A stretch of 64,000 nt of DNA, from contig NZ_JAQQTE010000004.1 of assembly GCF_028561565.1 (NCBI RefSeq), forward strand, positions 575,017-639,016, written 5' to 3'. Positions 63,142 to 64,000 of this stretch are shown one piece after another. The stretch's first letter is position 1. Each line of letters begins with the position of its first letter. Both the position numbers and the translations under genes were made by a program. The DNA is from Gilvibacter sediminis. Lineage in GTDB: Bacteria > Bacteroidota > Bacteroidia > Flavobacteriales > Flavobacteriaceae. A model generated the notes under the pieces. It had not been told where the DNA came from, searched no databases, and was given only the letters and a program-made list of their open reading frames with translations.

Positions 63142-63166
63142 GATACAGTTATGATATAGGTGTTAC
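63142..63166 (-). promoter_or_regulatory. ECF-type promoter GTAAC-N15-GTATC
   Basis: On the minus strand GTAAC (63162-63166) and GTATC (63142-63146) are 15 bases apart, within the 13-base repeat GTTTTGTAACACC that also occurs at 63729-63741. It is followed 28 bases later by the ATG at 63114. Confidence 0.6.
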
Positions 63167-63171
63167 AAAAC

Positions 63172-63681
63172 TTACGCTACCGCTTTTACTTTTTTTTTGT
63201 TCTTTTTGATGTCCTTGATTTTTTCTGGGGAAGGCTTACCGTTTTCTACATAAAACTTAAAATCTTGCAAGGCGTCTTTTATAGTTATGCTCAAGTTTAA
63301 TTTCATCATTGGCTTCATAATCACGCCAAGAATTCCTTGAGTTTCCCCAAGGAAGTGAATATGTACTTTAGTTCGATTGTCATTTAATTTGGTCAGATAC
63401 CAATTGTTAAGACCGCTTTTTATGAATCCAGGAAACCCCTCAATCACTTCGTAGGATAGTTGTTGATTTGGTTTAAAAACATTTATTTTTTCCTTAATCG
63501 CTCCAAAAGAGGTATTGCAAGCCCTATTGCTACAATGCGCATCTTCAACTGCTGGTTGCCCAAAACTTTCGCTATGGTAAAGTCCACGAGCCCACTTGTA
63601 AGCATCGCCAAATTGATTGCCCAATATTCCCCAAACTTCAGAAATGGGTTTGTCGACTATGATTTCTTTTTTTACTTCCAT
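63172..63681 (-). CDS. cytoplasmic SRPBCC family protein
   Basis: A 169-residue SRPBCC protein without signal peptide (MEVKKEIIVDKPISEVWGIL). It contains a CSNRAC segment near 50-56, YEVIEGFPGFIKSGLNNWYL, and a basic C-terminal tail (IKDIKKNKKKVKAVA). It has 30 percent-like visible similarity only in the opening SRPBCC motif with the two exported relatives. It has its own ECF-type promoter 31 bases upstream. Confidence 0.8.
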   Translation of the reverse strand: MEVKKEIIVDKPISEVWGILGNQFGDAYKWARGLYHSESFGQPAVEDAHCSNRACNTSFGAIKEKINVFKPNQQLSYEVIEGFPGFIKSGLNNWYLTKLNDNRTKVHIHFLGETQGILGVIMKPMMKLNLSITIKDALQDFKFYVENGKPSPEKIKDIKKNKKKVKAVA

Positions 63682-63711
63682 ATTTCTTTAACTTTTGATG
63701 TTCACAGTTTG

Positions 63712-63736
63712 GATACGGAAAAACGGATGGTGTTAC
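63712..63736 (-). promoter_or_regulatory. ECF-type promoter GTAAC-N15-GTATC
   Basis: On the minus strand GTAAC at 63732-63736 and GTATC at 63712-63716, with 15 bases between them, inside GTTTTGTAACACC (63729-63741). The ATG at 63681 follows about 31 bases later. Spacing and sequence are the same as at 63142-63166. Confidence 0.6.
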
Positions 63737-63742
63737 AAAACC

Positions 63743-63780
63743 AAAAAAGCCTTTCAAGAATTAGTCTCGAAAGGCTTTTG
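63743..63780 (-). terminator. terminator of the gene entering from the right edge
   Basis: Arms AAAAGCCTTTC (63745-63755) and GAAAGGCTTTT (63769-63779) form an 11-bp stem, with T-rich sequence after it on the minus strand. It separates the gene at 63798 from the SRPBCC promoter. Confidence 0.75.
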
Positions 63781-63797
63781 AAAAAGTGTTGAACAAA

Positions 63798-63995
63798 TTA
63801 GTTTATACGCAAGTGTTTTCTTAAATCATCGTCTTTAAGCAACTCGTCCACTATGGTTTTCTTGCCAAAATCTTCTTTGGTGGGATGTTCTCTAAAAAGT
63901 TCGGTGTATTTGTCTTCGATGGTGTCCATCAATTCTGTATGGTTTTTAGAAGCGTAGTCTTTGATTTTCTTTGTTGTATCAATGTTGAAAACCAT
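63798..63995 (-). CDS. small hypothetical protein, or the C-terminus of a gene beyond the edge
   Basis: A frame of 65 residues with charged, helical sequence (MVFNIDTTKKIKDYASKNHT, then YTELFREHPTKEDFGKKTIV). Because the window ends 5 bases upstream of this ATG, I cannot tell whether it is a complete small protein or the end of a larger one. No family recognised. A terminator follows. Confidence 0.45.
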   Translation of the reverse strand: MVFNIDTTKKIKDYASKNHTELMDTIEDKYTELFREHPTKEDFGKKTIVDELLKDDDLRKHLRIN

Positions 63996-64000
63996 TGTGT

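Overview
The window looks like a chromosomal piece of a Flavobacteriaceae bacterium (Bacteroidota); I cannot name the genus. The evidence is a SusC/SusD pair, a fused E1 alpha/beta 2-oxoacid dehydrogenase, BshA (bacillithiol synthesis), a GH3/beta-lactamase fusion, a LptD-TamB-MlaD envelope set, and many TAnnTTTG/TAnnTTTA boxes, the -7 element typical of this group. Genes are packed tightly, with several 1-4 base start/stop overlaps and overlapping convergent stops.

Layout. 1-110 holds three 21-base palindromic repeats at an exact 29-base period. 102-4550 (minus) carries DUF2461, a PUA-domain rRNA methyltransferase, a FabZ-like dehydratase and the E1 fusion. 4717-7754 (plus) is a compact operon: 2OG-Fe(II) oxygenase, SUI1 factor, nucleoside phosphorylase and a binding protein without a signal peptide. 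7860-7967 is a 35-residue membrane microprotein behind an ECF-type promoter. 7982-13598 has uracil-DNA glycosylase, a MutS2 relative without Smr domain, a DCC thioredoxin-like protein and a DUF4139 protein carrying an inserted SusC-type plug. 13627-16646 (minus) is a three-gene operon of ATP-grasp ligase, N-formylglutamate amidohydrolase-like enzyme and QEGLA/DUF1704 metallopeptidase. 16768-30067 is housekeeping: MscS, a Calx-beta surface protein, a dicarboxylate symporter, AroC, an LpxH-like phosphatase, a YdiJ-like oxidase, BshA and the GH3 fusion.

30088-35560 (minus) is a run of envelope and electron-transfer genes (two iron-sulfur proteins, a HAD protein, MlaD, a wall amidase). 35708-45141 has LptD, RidA, TamB, TsaD and RsmE. 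45213-52187 (minus) is a SusC/SusD/lipoprotein locus next to a membrane-anchored AraC-type regulator. 52476-55945 (plus) has DUF4159, a TrmH-type methyltransferase, an AI-2E permease and a THUMP-like methyltransferase.

After tRNA-Ser(GCU) and tRNA-Pro(UGG) and a dense series of hairpins, the sequence from about 56.6 kb to the end is visibly more AT-rich, all minus strand and accessory in content: an S41 peptidase, an AraC regulator, a broken short-chain dehydrogenase, a metallo-hydrolase, a Crp/Fnr regulator, and three SRPBCC proteins with a SnoaL-like protein. I read this as an acquired island beginning at the tRNA pair. Two of its promoters share the architecture GTAAC-N15-GTATC, and the microprotein at 7860 has GCAAC-N15-GCATC, suggesting a common class of ECF sigma factor. 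All functions come from reading translated sequence and recalling family motifs; no database search was run.
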